The position numbers and the translations under genes were made by a program. Below, piece by piece: positions 1-7,854 of a stretch of 37,395 nucleotides of DNA (its first letter is position 1; each line of letters opens with the position of its first letter). Source of the DNA: CAG-791 sp963658695 (GTDB taxonomy: Bacteria; Bacillota; Clostridia; Lachnospirales; Lachnospiraceae). The DNA lies in NCBI GenBank assembly GCA_963658695.1, contig CAVKRN010000017.1:1-37395 (forward strand), in the 5' to 3' direction. The notes below the pieces were generated by a model. The model was not told the DNA's origin and searched no databases. It was given only the letters and a program-made list of their open reading frames with translations.

Positions 1-58
1 TACAGTACAGATGCTTGCAAATAACGGTTACTGTACACTATAGCAAGCGATGTACTAG
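1..58. repeat. End of a dispersed inverted-repeat element (copy C)
   Basis: Positions 43-58 read GCAAGCGATGTACTAG, which matches 15 of 16 bases of the reverse complement of 37344-37359. The last 14 bases of copy A (AAACGATGTACTAG, 21770-21783) are also similar. The TAG stop of echE lies inside this motif. The remaining 42 bases contain further short inverted pieces (TACAGTACAG and TTACTGTACA). The element is cut by the window edge, so its length is unknown. Confidence 0.5.
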
Positions 59-1149
59 CGCTCCGTGCAGGAGATGCAAGGATCAATGGTCAGAATCATC
101 ATGGCAACATCCGCAAGCTCTGCACCGCGAATGGTCTCAATCAGTCCCGGAATGTTAGCAAACGTAGGCGTGCGGTTCCGATACCTTGTCAGGAACCGTG
201 TTCCGTTGGCCTTTACATAGTAGACTGCTTCGCCTCTTGGCTGCTCAATTCTGGCAAGGTACTCTCCATTCGGATTTCCCTTTACCGGTACCTCAATAGG
301 CCCCTCCGGCATTCCGGCTATGGCCTGACGAATCAAATCCATGGACTGGTAGAGCTCCCCGATGCGAACCTTGCATCTGGCATAGCAGTCTCCCTCCAGT
401 GCGATCACGGGCTCAAAGTGAAGTTCTCCATAGGCTTCGTAACCCTGCAGACGCAGATCTCTTCGAACACCGGAGGCACGAAGAAACGGCCCGCAGCATC
501 CCAGCTCCTCGGCCCGCTTCGGCGAAAGCTTTCCGACGCCGACCATTCGTGAGAGCACATCTCCATTGCCAAGGAAAGTATCCGTAACAATCCGGCACTC
601 CTTCTCCAGCTCATCCACCGTCTGCAGGATGCTCTCCAGCATTGCAGGCGTCACATCCTTTTTCAGGCCCCCTACCTTGTTGACCGAGAAAATAACACGT
701 CCGCCGGTGGTCATCTCCAAAAGATCCAGCACCTTTTCCCGCAGCCGCCAGCAGTCCATAAAGAGACTCTCAAATCCAAAGGCATCTGCTAAAAGTCCCA
801 GCCACATCAGATGGTTGTGAAGACGGGACAGCTCTGCCCACATCGTGCGCAGATACTTTGTACGCGGCGTTGTCTCAAGCCCCATGATCTTCTCCACCGC
901 CTCCACGTACCCAAGACTGTGTCCAAAGGAGCAAATGCCGCAGGTTCTCTCCGCGATCAGCACGAACTCCTTAAAATCCCTCTTCTCCACCAGCTTCTCG
1001 AGTCCCCTGTGAATAAAGCCGATGGACGGCATTGCATCGATGACCTTCTCATCCTGCAGGACAAGATCCAGATGGATGGGTTCCGGAAGGACCGGATGCT
1101 GCGGCCCGAACGGAACGATGCTGATTTTTTTGATTGAATTATCTGCCAT
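55..1149 (-). CDS. echE: Energy-converting [NiFe] hydrogenase, large (catalytic) subunit EchE
   Basis: This is the nickel-site subunit of a group 4 membrane-bound hydrogenase, homologous to NuoD of complex I. It reduces protons or oxidises H2 on the cytoplasmic face. The ATG at 1149 was chosen because GGGAG lies seven bases upstream; the open frame extends further but without a ribosome site. The 364-residue protein has the N-terminal nickel motif RTCGIC (Cys70, Cys73) and ends exactly in DPCISCTER (Cys358, Cys361). There is no C-terminal extension after the second CxxC motif, as in other Ech-type enzymes, which do not need the maturation endopeptidase. It is the last ech gene visible. The stop codon is provided by a repeat-like motif, and the expected downstream ferredoxin-like subunit echF is not in the remaining 54 bases. 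Confidence 0.93.
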   Translation of the reverse strand: MADNSIKKISIVPFGPQHPVLPEPIHLDLVLQDEKVIDAMPSIGFIHRGLEKLVEKRDFKEFVLIAERTCGICSFGHSLGYVEAVEKIMGLETTPRTKYLRTMWAELSRLHNHLMWLGLLADAFGFESLFMDCWRLREKVLDLLEMTTGGRVIFSVNKVGGLKKDVTPAMLESILQTVDELEKECRIVTDTFLGNGDVLSRMVGVGKLSPKRAEELGCCGPFLRASGVRRDLRLQGYEAYGELHFEPVIALEGDCYARCKVRIGELYQSMDLIRQAIAGMPEGPIEVPVKGNPNGEYLARIEQPRGEAVYYVKANGTRFLTRYRNRTPTFANIPGLIETIRGAELADVAMMILTIDPCISCTER

Positions 1150-1171
1150 AGTATTCTCCCACACGGTACCC

Positions 1172-1201
1172 GTCAAAAATCCTCAGCGTAGCCCGCTACG
1201 C
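1172..1201. repeat. Short hairpin between echD and echE (possible partial copy D of the dispersed element)
   Basis: GCGTAGC-CC-GCTACGC at 1186-1201 is a perfect 7-bp stem, preceded by GTCAAAAA at 1172-1179. The 12-mer AGCCCGCTACGC at 1190-1201 is the exact reverse complement of 21696-21707, and GTCAAAAA also recurs beside the N gap. It lies directly downstream of the echD stop codon and upstream of the echE ribosome binding site. Confidence 0.45.
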
Positions 1202-1212
1202 GTATTCCTTAT

Positions 1213-1665
1213 CTACCGGAACGGCGTCGGAACCACCGTCCGAAACAGTTTCCCGTTGAAATCGTAATTCATCATATCGATTTCAATTCCATACAGATCA
1301 TGGATCTCGTTCTCGTACAGATAGGCCACCTCATAAATGCTGGTGATGCTGGAAATCCGATCCTCTCCATGCACGCACAGACGAAGACTCCGAATCTCGT
1401 AGGCAAGGCCAAAGGTATATAGAATCTCATACGTATTCTCTGCCACCTTTGTGGCACAGATCTGTATCAGGCGCCACTCGTCATGGTGGATTCTGGTCAC
1501 TGCATCCAACAGTTCTCTTGGATTGATCTCCTCCACCGGCATGGCGGGGGTCCCTGTTTTTTCTGCGGAAGCGATATCCGAAACGGCGGGCGCAGGCTTT
1601 CTCGTGGAAGCCACCTCCGCCAGCGTTTTGCCGGCTGCTGCCAGCGTTTCATTCATGTCTGCCAT
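1213..1665 (-). CDS. echD: Energy-converting hydrogenase subunit EchD (NuoC-like)
   Basis: This subunit is homologous to the 30-kDa NuoC subunit of complex I and links the small and large hydrogenase subunits in the peripheral arm. The conserved C-terminal signature YLYENEIHDLYGIE is intact. The ATG at 1665 has AGGAAGAG upstream, and it leaves a 151-residue protein that overlaps the end of echC by 17 bases, which suggests translational coupling. The first 50 residues are rich in Ala, Lys, Thr and Pro and look like a flexible linker. The longer open frame upstream runs through echC and is rejected. Function is confident at family level. Confidence 0.88.
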   Translation of the reverse strand: MADMNETLAAAGKTLAEVASTRKPAPAVSDIASAEKTGTPAMPVEEINPRELLDAVTRIHHDEWRLIQICATKVAENTYEILYTFGLAYEIRSLRLCVHGEDRISSITSIYEVAYLYENEIHDLYGIEIDMMNYDFNGKLFRTVVPTPFR

Positions 1666-2242
1666 GAAGCTCTTCCTCCTGTTCCCTGCGCATCGCTGCT
1701 CTTGCCTCATCCGAAGCCTTAATTTGTGCCGCAATTTTCTCTTCCTGATGCCTTCCGGCCTCACTCCTGCTGCAGGCATTGTCCGTCAGCGACCATTCCC
1801 GCTGTTCTGCCGGAAGTCCTTTTTTCATCCGTTCTCTCTTAGCGTCCAAAATGGCCAGTGCCTTTACCACGCCATCGATGATGGATTCCGGTCTTGCTGC
1901 GCAGCCGGGAACATACACATCCACCGGAATCACCTTATCCACGCCGCCCATGATGTTATAGCATTCCTTAAAAACACCGCCGTCACAGGCACAGATTCCG
2001 ACGGCAACCACCACCTTTGGATCCGGCATTTGCGAGTACAGCTGCTGTACGACCATCCGGTTCTGAAAATTCACGCCGCCGGTAATCAGGAATACATCCG
2101 CATGTTTGGGATCGCCGGTATTGATAATGCCGAACCGCTCCAGATCATAGCGAGGCGTGGTCGCTGCCAACACCTCAATATCACATCCATTACAGCTGGA
2201 TCCGTCATAATGCAGGACCCAGGGAGATTTTGAAACCTTCAT
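1649..2242 (-). CDS. echC: Energy-converting hydrogenase small subunit EchC
   Basis: This is the NuoB-like small subunit that holds the proximal 4Fe-4S cluster, passing electrons between the ferredoxin-like subunit and the nickel site. The four cluster ligands are visible: CNGC (Cys17, Cys20), GIC (Cys84) and PGC (Cys114). The ATG at 2242 has AGAGG eight bases upstream. At 197 residues it is longer than the roughly 150 usual for EchC. The extra part is a highly charged, Glu/Arg/Ala-rich C-terminal tail (about residues 155-197) that could form a helix. The tail overlaps the start of echD. Confidence 0.92.
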   Translation of the reverse strand: MKVSKSPWVLHYDGSSCNGCDIEVLAATTPRYDLERFGIINTGDPKHADVFLITGGVNFQNRMVVQQLYSQMPDPKVVVAVGICACDGGVFKECYNIMGGVDKVIPVDVYVPGCAARPESIIDGVVKALAILDAKRERMKKGLPAEQREWSLTDNACSRSEAGRHQEEKIAAQIKASDEARAAMRREQEEELHGRHE

Positions 2243-2351
2243 CGTCTATTCCTCTATGCATTGCGCCTTTTCAAAATAAATTTGCAAAAATATGCTCGTT
2301 AATGCAAACATTACTCGCTCATTTCCTGCAAATTTGCTTGGCTCTGAATAG
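2243..2351 (-). other. echB-echC spacer with a 9-bp inverted repeat
   Basis: This is the only sizeable gap inside the operon. AAATTTGCA (2278-2286) and TGCAAATTT (2327-2335) are perfect inverted repeats with a 40-base AT-rich loop. No T-run follows on the minus strand, so it is not an obvious terminator. It may be a processing or stability element. Confidence 0.35.
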
Positions 2352-3233
2352 TTACAGATCCAGCAGCATCAGAATCAGCATGTTGCCACCGCCTGCCACC
2401 AACGTGGTACCCCAGGTAAACGCCAACATCCTCTCCCATCGAACTCTGGGGAACACATTGTCGCACAGCGTCATCCCGAACATGACCACCAGTGCTGCCG
2501 CAATGGCATATACAATGGAAATCGGATCATTGTACAAAAAAAACAGTCCCGTGAGCGTCACCATCAAAAACAGCTCATACCACTCAGACAGCTCCACAAA
2601 TCCCAGAACACTGCCGGAAATATCGGTTGTCACACCCTTTACCATTTCCTGGTGCGCATGATGCGAGGTACTGATATCATAGGGCGACTTACGAAGCTCA
2701 ATCGGCAGAACCACCAGAAAAGCAAAGAATATCCCCGGCGTTTTAATAATCGCCGGAAGCTCGCACCGAATCATATCCTTCACCATAAAACTTCCGGAGG
2801 AAAGATACAGCCCAATGCACAAAAGAAGGAGAATCGGTTCTGCGCAGGCCATCTGCAGCATCTCTCTCTGCGCACTCATATTGGAATAGGGTGCACTGGC
2901 TGAAAAGGCAGCAAGACAGAGCATCATCTCTGCCAGTGTCAGGGAAAAGATGGCCAGCAGAATGTCCTGTCCCGCGTAAATGATCCCGATGGACAGCATC
3001 AAAAACAAAAGATGCCCCACCACCAGGAAATGCTGCAAACCATTTACGATATAGGCCTTTTTCTGGAAAAACTTGCTGATGTCATAGAACGGCTGCAAGA
3101 GCGGTGGTCCCTGTCGCCGCTGCATCCTTGCAGCTAAAAACCGATCTGTCCCGGATAAAAAGCCGCCGATCAGCGGCCCGATCACCAGAATCGAAATCAC
3201 CGCCAGACTTAATTTACCTATGATCGATGCCAT
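2352..3233 (-). CDS. echB: Energy-converting hydrogenase membrane subunit EchB (NuoH-like)
   Basis: This integral membrane subunit, homologous to NuoH, anchors the hydrogenase arm and contributes to the ion path. The 293-residue product has about eight hydrophobic segments. It carries the family loop PIELRKSPYDISTSHHAHQE, the counterpart of the NuoH cytoplasmic loop. The start at 3233 (MASIIGKL) overlaps the echA stop by one base (TAATG). The upstream in-frame ATG at 3299 lies inside echA and is rejected. Confidence 0.9.
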   Translation of the reverse strand: MASIIGKLSLAVISILVIGPLIGGFLSGTDRFLAARMQRRQGPPLLQPFYDISKFFQKKAYIVNGLQHFLVVGHLLFLMLSIGIIYAGQDILLAIFSLTLAEMMLCLAAFSASAPYSNMSAQREMLQMACAEPILLLLCIGLYLSSGSFMVKDMIRCELPAIIKTPGIFFAFLVVLPIELRKSPYDISTSHHAHQEMVKGVTTDISGSVLGFVELSEWYELFLMVTLTGLFFLYNDPISIVYAIAAALVVMFGMTLCDNVFPRVRWERMLAFTWGTTLVAGGGNMLILMLLDL

Positions 3234-5167
3234 TACAATGCCCTCCCCACGATAATCATGATGAAGGTGATCAGAATCGCCGTCGAAAGAAACAGACACG
3301 GCTTCATAATCTTCAGCTCACCGATAAAATCAATCATGTACCAGTTCGACATGTATACGCTCTGCACATCTCCGAAGGAATTCAGGAAATGCCGGTCATC
3401 CGCCGCATTCACACCGGACATATACGATCTTGTATTGTGCTCCGTGATTCCACCGCGATGTCTGGAAATAAACACACCGGCAATCGGGAGCGCCACCACC
3501 AGCGCAAACATAAAGAGCATGACAATAATGTCCGATCCGCCGATTACCGCCGTAACATCCTGTTGGAACATCTGGCTCAAAACCGGCTGTACCATTTTAG
3601 TGGAGATAAACGGGAACAAAAAGCACATCGCAACCACTAGCGCTGCCAGCGGAGTGATAGACTGCCATTCGCCGCGGTGCGTCGTATCCTTCAGCGCCTG
3701 CGATTTGTGGATGACTGCGAACAGCTTGCCAAGCCACTTCCCCCAGTACAAGGAGGTGCTGGCTGTGCCGAACAGCAAGAACAATACCAGCCACACGCTG
3801 TTGGAATCGATGAAGGATTTCAGAGCTGCCCACTTGGCAATCAGCATTCCGAACGGCGCCAGATACATGCCGCAGATGCCGATGATCATAACAACCGCAA
3901 GACGCGGCAACTTAATGATCAATCCATGCATATCCTCGATGTTGCGGGATCCGGTCACGTTCTCCACTGCGCCCACGCACAGGAACATCAGTGACTTGGA
4001 CACCGCATGGAAAATCACCAGCATCACACCGGCCCATACGGCCTCCGGACGTCCGACTCCGGCGCAGGCAACAATCAGCCCGAGATTTGAAATCGTGGAA
4101 TGAGCCAGCACCCGTTTCCCGTCTGAGGTTGCAATGGCCATCAGCGAAGCGGCAAAAAAGGTAAATCCACCGATTAGAGTGACCAGCACTCCCGTCAGCG
4201 TTCCTTCCAGCATTGGAGAAATGCGAATCAGAAGATAGACGCCTGCCTTTACCATAGTAGCGGAATGCAGCAGTGCCGATGTCGGCGTCGGTGCCACCAT
4301 GGCGCCCAGAAGCCAGCCGCAGAACGGAAACTGTGCACTCTTTGTCATTGCCGCAAAGGCCAGCATCACCAGCACGATCATGACCCCGGGACAGGCCGCC
4401 TTATCCACAGCAATCAGCTCCGAAAGATTTGTCAGCTTCAGATACAGAGCCGAATAAAGGATTGCAACCATGAACCCGCATCCGCCCAGAAGATTCATCC
4501 AAAGCGCCTTGAAAGAATTCTGTATGGATTCCGGCTGCTTGTTATAGCCGATCAGAAGGAAGGAGCATACCGATGTGATCTCCCAGAAGAAGTACAGCCA
4601 CGACATGTTGTCACAGAACAACAGACCGAACATTGCCCCGAGGAATACAAACAGCATGGCAAGGAACCAGTTGGAGCGTTCCGGATAATCACGGTGGTGC
4701 TGGTGATAATCCTTAATATAGCCAACGGCGTAGATGCAGATGAGACTCCCCACAATTCCGACGATCAGACACATGATGACCGTGAGATTATCTACATGAA
4801 AATGAGCCGCTCCTTCCGGAACTTTTCCGGACAAATCCAGCGCCAACATCGGAATGGTGCCTGCCCAAGACAAAAGAGCTGCATAGATCTTCCGGTAGCG
4901 GAAGGCGTAGTAGGTTACGATCCCCATCAAAGCAATCTCACCGGCCATGATCAGATGATCCGCCGTTTCCGCCTTCGTGAGAAATTCGTAGTCCTCTCTC
5001 CCGCTCAGCACAAAAACGGCAAGGTAAATTACCGCTGCCATGACCGCCAGCGCAGCTCCCTTGACCAGCGCCTTGCGCACTGCATAAACCCGTTCACTGC
5101 TGCCCATAACAAAAAGAAAGAAGGCAACAATAAACGGGAAGAAGATCAGAAATTCAATTATTTTCAT
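3233..5167 (-). CDS. echA: Energy-converting hydrogenase ion-translocating subunit EchA (NuoL-like)
   Basis: This large polytopic membrane protein of 644 residues is homologous to the NuoL/MrpA antiporter-like subunits and is the likely H+ or Na+ pump of the complex. Conserved features include the helix SWLYFFWEITSVCSFLL with its buried Glu, and the LLHSATMVKAGVYLL helix with the pump Lys. The ATG at 5167 has GGAGGGGAAATC directly upstream. It is the first gene of the ech operon and sits behind a long, structured leader. Whether the pumped ion is H+ or Na+ cannot be told from sequence. Confidence 0.92.
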   Translation of the reverse strand: MKIIEFLIFFPFIVAFFLFVMGSSERVYAVRKALVKGAALAVMAAVIYLAVFVLSGREDYEFLTKAETADHLIMAGEIALMGIVTYYAFRYRKIYAALLSWAGTIPMLALDLSGKVPEGAAHFHVDNLTVIMCLIVGIVGSLICIYAVGYIKDYHQHHRDYPERSNWFLAMLFVFLGAMFGLLFCDNMSWLYFFWEITSVCSFLLIGYNKQPESIQNSFKALWMNLLGGCGFMVAILYSALYLKLTNLSELIAVDKAACPGVMIVLVMLAFAAMTKSAQFPFCGWLLGAMVAPTPTSALLHSATMVKAGVYLLIRISPMLEGTLTGVLVTLIGGFTFFAASLMAIATSDGKRVLAHSTISNLGLIVACAGVGRPEAVWAGVMLVIFHAVSKSLMFLCVGAVENVTGSRNIEDMHGLIIKLPRLAVVMIIGICGMYLAPFGMLIAKWAALKSFIDSNSVWLVLFLLFGTASTSLYWGKWLGKLFAVIHKSQALKDTTHRGEWQSITPLAALVVAMCFLFPFISTKMVQPVLSQMFQQDVTAVIGGSDIIVMLFMFALVVALPIAGVFISRHRGGITEHNTRSYMSGVNAADDRHFLNSFGDVQSVYMSNWYMIDFIGELKIMKPCLFLSTAILITFIMIIVGRAL

Positions 5168-5400
5168 GATTTCCCCTCCGGCATACCGGCACATACGTTA
5201 CTGTACAGGCACCTGCAAGTGGCAGGTGAACGACAGCACACATACCAGTCACCGACTTGATGTGAAGATACTGTGATACCTGACAGCATTGTCACTCGGT
5301 AGCGGCTCGTCTCCATGCACTTCACCAGACGCAACAATCCCTCGCCGAATTGCTACGTCACTTTCAACAATACTTCGTCAGATGTAATGATATTTTATAT
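5168..5400 (-). ncRNA. Candidate structured 5' leader of the ech operon
   Basis: About 230 bases with no open frame precede echA. Read on the minus strand it folds into nested helices. GTAGC/GCTAC, GGC/GCC and CGTCT/AGACG are enclosed within 5299-5356. TGACA-ATGC-TGTCA forms a hairpin at 5281-5294. CACAT..AGTC-GGT-GACT..ATGTG forms one at 5239-5264, and CACCTGC/GCAGGTG at 5210-5228. The pattern does not match any riboswitch class I recognise. Promoter candidates lie near 5396-5424 (for example TTGTTT, 17 bases, TAGTAT on the minus strand), but they overlap the neighbouring terminator and are weak. Confidence 0.35.
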
Positions 5401-5418
5401 ATACTATGCTGTTTTTAT

Positions 5419-5469
5419 ATACAAAACAAGCCTTGACATGTCAAGAAAATGTCAAGGCTTGTTTTGTAT
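5419..5469 (-). terminator. Strong terminator downstream of the ABC permease gene
   Basis: A 19-bp perfect stem (5421-5439 with 5449-5467), extendable to 21 bp, encloses the nine-base loop GTCAAGAAA. The outer part of the stem is rich in T on the minus strand (TTGTTTTGT). It separates the ABC operon from echA. The nearly symmetrical A- and T-rich ends could let it work in both directions. Confidence 0.75.
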
Positions 5470-5557
5470 GTGATGTATATGTTCACTGCGCAGATGACCG
5501 CCAGCGATGGAGCCCGGCAATGCCGTTGCCACCCTGCCCACTGACGAACGTCCTCAG

Positions 5558-7693
5558 TTACTCCGAAATCTCCTCGGCGTTCGCTGCCAGGTCCTCTTGC
5601 ACGAAGTCCGGAATCTCTCCTTTTTTAAAATACAGGCCAAACGTATACGCATCGGCATTGCCGGAAAGCGTCTGGTTCACAGACAGGCTGTAATCCAGTT
5701 CATCGTCCTTTTTCCAGTTGCCGGAAACCCGCATGATGCAGTGATCCAGAATCTCCTGAATCTGCTTTGGATCCGTATAAGATACCTGCGACGTCGACGT
5801 ATCCAGATATTGATAAATCCGGATTTCAGACACCTGCTCGGCCTTGCCGGCCTCCGGCAGAAGGTCGTATTTTTCCAGGAAGGCCAGCGTATTCGTATAG
5901 GACGGATACACATCATACTCCTGATCAATGGCACCGCCTCGTGTCCGCAGCGCAAGCCGTCCGATGCTGTCCTCCTCCGACAGCTGCGTGTAGGAATACT
6001 TCTCCAGATCCTTCTCGTAAGCCGCTGCGAATTCTTCATAAAGCGCTCCGGAGGCCTTCCGCACATCGAATCCGTTGTAGAAGGAAATCGTCCCGTTTTC
6101 CTTGGCCGCCTGCAGGGTTTTCTGTTCCGTGTAAATCGGAATCAGTCCAAACTTGTATGCCGGACTGGAAATCACCTTATCCAGAACGGATGCCTCCATC
6201 GTATAGGGAATGAGGATGGAGCGGTAGACGTTTCTTCCGTTTTTCAGGCGATAGCATACCACGGCAGACCAGCCTTCCGTAACAGGTGAGGAGTTCATGC
6301 TCATCTGTGCCATCGCCTCCATCGCCGGACGCGTAATCTCTTCCAGCGCCTCAATATCCGTAAGGTTCATGCGGTCCAGCACGAGCTGATCGTTGCCGCT
6401 GTACGAAATCGCCGCATCCTCATAGTAGTACGTACTGTCACCGTACACATACAGTGCCGCGCTCTCCACCTTATCGAGATCCGGCACATAGCGATCGTAC
6501 CCAATAAGATCATATCGGAACACGATAAAAATCAATGCCGCCGCCAGAGCTGCTGCTATAATCTCGCCAAAGCGGGCGAAAAACTTCCAGATATCCAGAT
6601 CATAGATGATCTCGATCACACCTGCACACAAAACGGCCGCAACGATAATTCCCAAAAGGACAAATGCCGTTCCCGTTCTGGACTCCACCGAGCCGAACAA
6701 GCGAATTACAATGGTCCCTGCGAACAACCCTGTCGCCACACTGATGACAATCCGTACAAAGGAGCGCAGCGGACGATACAAAACAGTGTGACCGGCATAC
6801 TCCATCTTCCGCATTTTGTACAGCTTTGCTGCAAGCATAAGGAAAATCACGCCAACAACAAGCGATGCCAAATCCGCCTTCCAGGAGGCAGAAACCAATG
6901 TATTCAAACCCTCTGCCGTCATTCCCGAATACGTCAAGGTACTGCCGTAGTGATTTCCAAGCCACCGCCGCGGTGCCTCGCTGTTGTAGAGCGGAGACAG
7001 CATAAATACCGGATCCTTCTCACCCAGATAGGCCCAGGTCTTAAAGTACGAGCTTTCCAGATAGCGAAGAACATCCTTGATCACCTGATCCGCCACCAGA
7101 ATAAATGTCGCCAAAAGGCCGGAGATGATCAGATTTCCCGACAACATCACAGCTGTAATGCCAATGCTGTAGGAGGCCAGAAACAGAATTGTCAGGCGAA
7201 CCAGCTGAATCACAGCATCCAGAAATGTGATCCCATTCATCGCTCCCATCAGTGTGGCACAACCAATAGAGAGGAACATGCAGACCACCAGCGGCAGCTC
7301 GAACATCAGGAAGCCATTGCTGTAAATGTTCCAGAACCGCTCCCTCCGGGACACCGGCTGGCTTTCATAGAAGTCCTGCTTGTCCATGCTGAAGAGATAC
7401 GAAAAGCCCTGCAGCGCCAGCACCACGGCAATCACCACCACCGCCTGGCTGAAATTCTGCCGTATACCGATCCAGGTCCCCACCTCGCCAAGACGCTGAT
7501 CGAGCGTCTGCACTGCATTGAAGCCCTGCAGCGCAGCCGATTCGTTGCTCCTTGCGATCAGCATGATGATTGCAACCGGATAATACAGGACCATGTATAA
7601 AATAATGGCAGCCATCAGCCACAAACGTCTTCGCAGGATCTGACGCTGCAGAACAAGAAATCTGCTGCCTTTTTTCTGTTTGCACTCGCTCAT
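5558..7693 (-). CDS. ABC-2-type transporter permease with large extracytoplasmic domain
   Basis: This is a 711-residue membrane protein with a hydrophobic N-terminal half (about seven segments, up to residue 390) and one segment near residue 400. A roughly 300-residue soluble C-terminal domain follows that is probably outside the membrane. The layout resembles permeases paired with YtrA-type regulators in Firmicutes, which are linked to cell-envelope stress or antibiotic response. The start at 7693 (MSECKQ) has AGGAAGG upstream. It ends just before the terminator at 5419-5469. The substrate is unknown. It forms one transcription unit with the ATPase and GntR genes upstream. Confidence 0.75.
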   Translation of the reverse strand: MSECKQKKGSRFLVLQRQILRRRLWLMAAIILYMVLYYPVAIIMLIARSNESAALQGFNAVQTLDQRLGEVGTWIGIRQNFSQAVVVIAVVLALQGFSYLFSMDKQDFYESQPVSRRERFWNIYSNGFLMFELPLVVCMFLSIGCATLMGAMNGITFLDAVIQLVRLTILFLASYSIGITAVMLSGNLIISGLLATFILVADQVIKDVLRYLESSYFKTWAYLGEKDPVFMLSPLYNSEAPRRWLGNHYGSTLTYSGMTAEGLNTLVSASWKADLASLVVGVIFLMLAAKLYKMRKMEYAGHTVLYRPLRSFVRIVISVATGLFAGTIVIRLFGSVESRTGTAFVLLGIIVAAVLCAGVIEIIYDLDIWKFFARFGEIIAAALAAALIFIVFRYDLIGYDRYVPDLDKVESAALYVYGDSTYYYEDAAISYSGNDQLVLDRMNLTDIEALEEITRPAMEAMAQMSMNSSPVTEGWSAVVCYRLKNGRNVYRSILIPYTMEASVLDKVISSPAYKFGLIPIYTEQKTLQAAKENGTISFYNGFDVRKASGALYEEFAAAYEKDLEKYSYTQLSEEDSIGRLALRTRGGAIDQEYDVYPSYTNTLAFLEKYDLLPEAGKAEQVSEIRIYQYLDTSTSQVSYTDPKQIQEILDHCIMRVSGNWKKDDELDYSLSVNQTLSGNADAYTFGLYFKKGEIPDFVQEDLAANAEEISE

Positions 7694-7854
7694 TGTTTTC
7701 CTTCCTATACCGCAGCAGGTCTGCGGCCATACCAAGCATCGTCGGTATCTGTTCAATGCTCGCATCTCGATTTTGATACTCGAAAGCGCCCGATGGCACT
7801 TTCTCCTTGCATTCGAAAATCTCGATGTAGCCGGGCAGATGTCCTTCGGACCTA
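7694..7854 (-). other. Spacer between ABC ATPase and permease genes
   Basis: This 161-base gap is unusual in an otherwise tightly packed operon. A short in-frame stretch beginning at a GTG at 7799, with AAGGAG three bases upstream, reads like protein for about 35 residues and then runs out of frame into the permease gene. It may be a decayed gene remnant or chance. No terminator or promoter is evident. Confidence 0.25.

Noticed and set aside
28..37. GTTACTGTAC recurring near 5197 and, inverted, near 9155
   Set aside because: Ten-base matches are common by chance and the three contexts differ. It is not called as a regulon motif.
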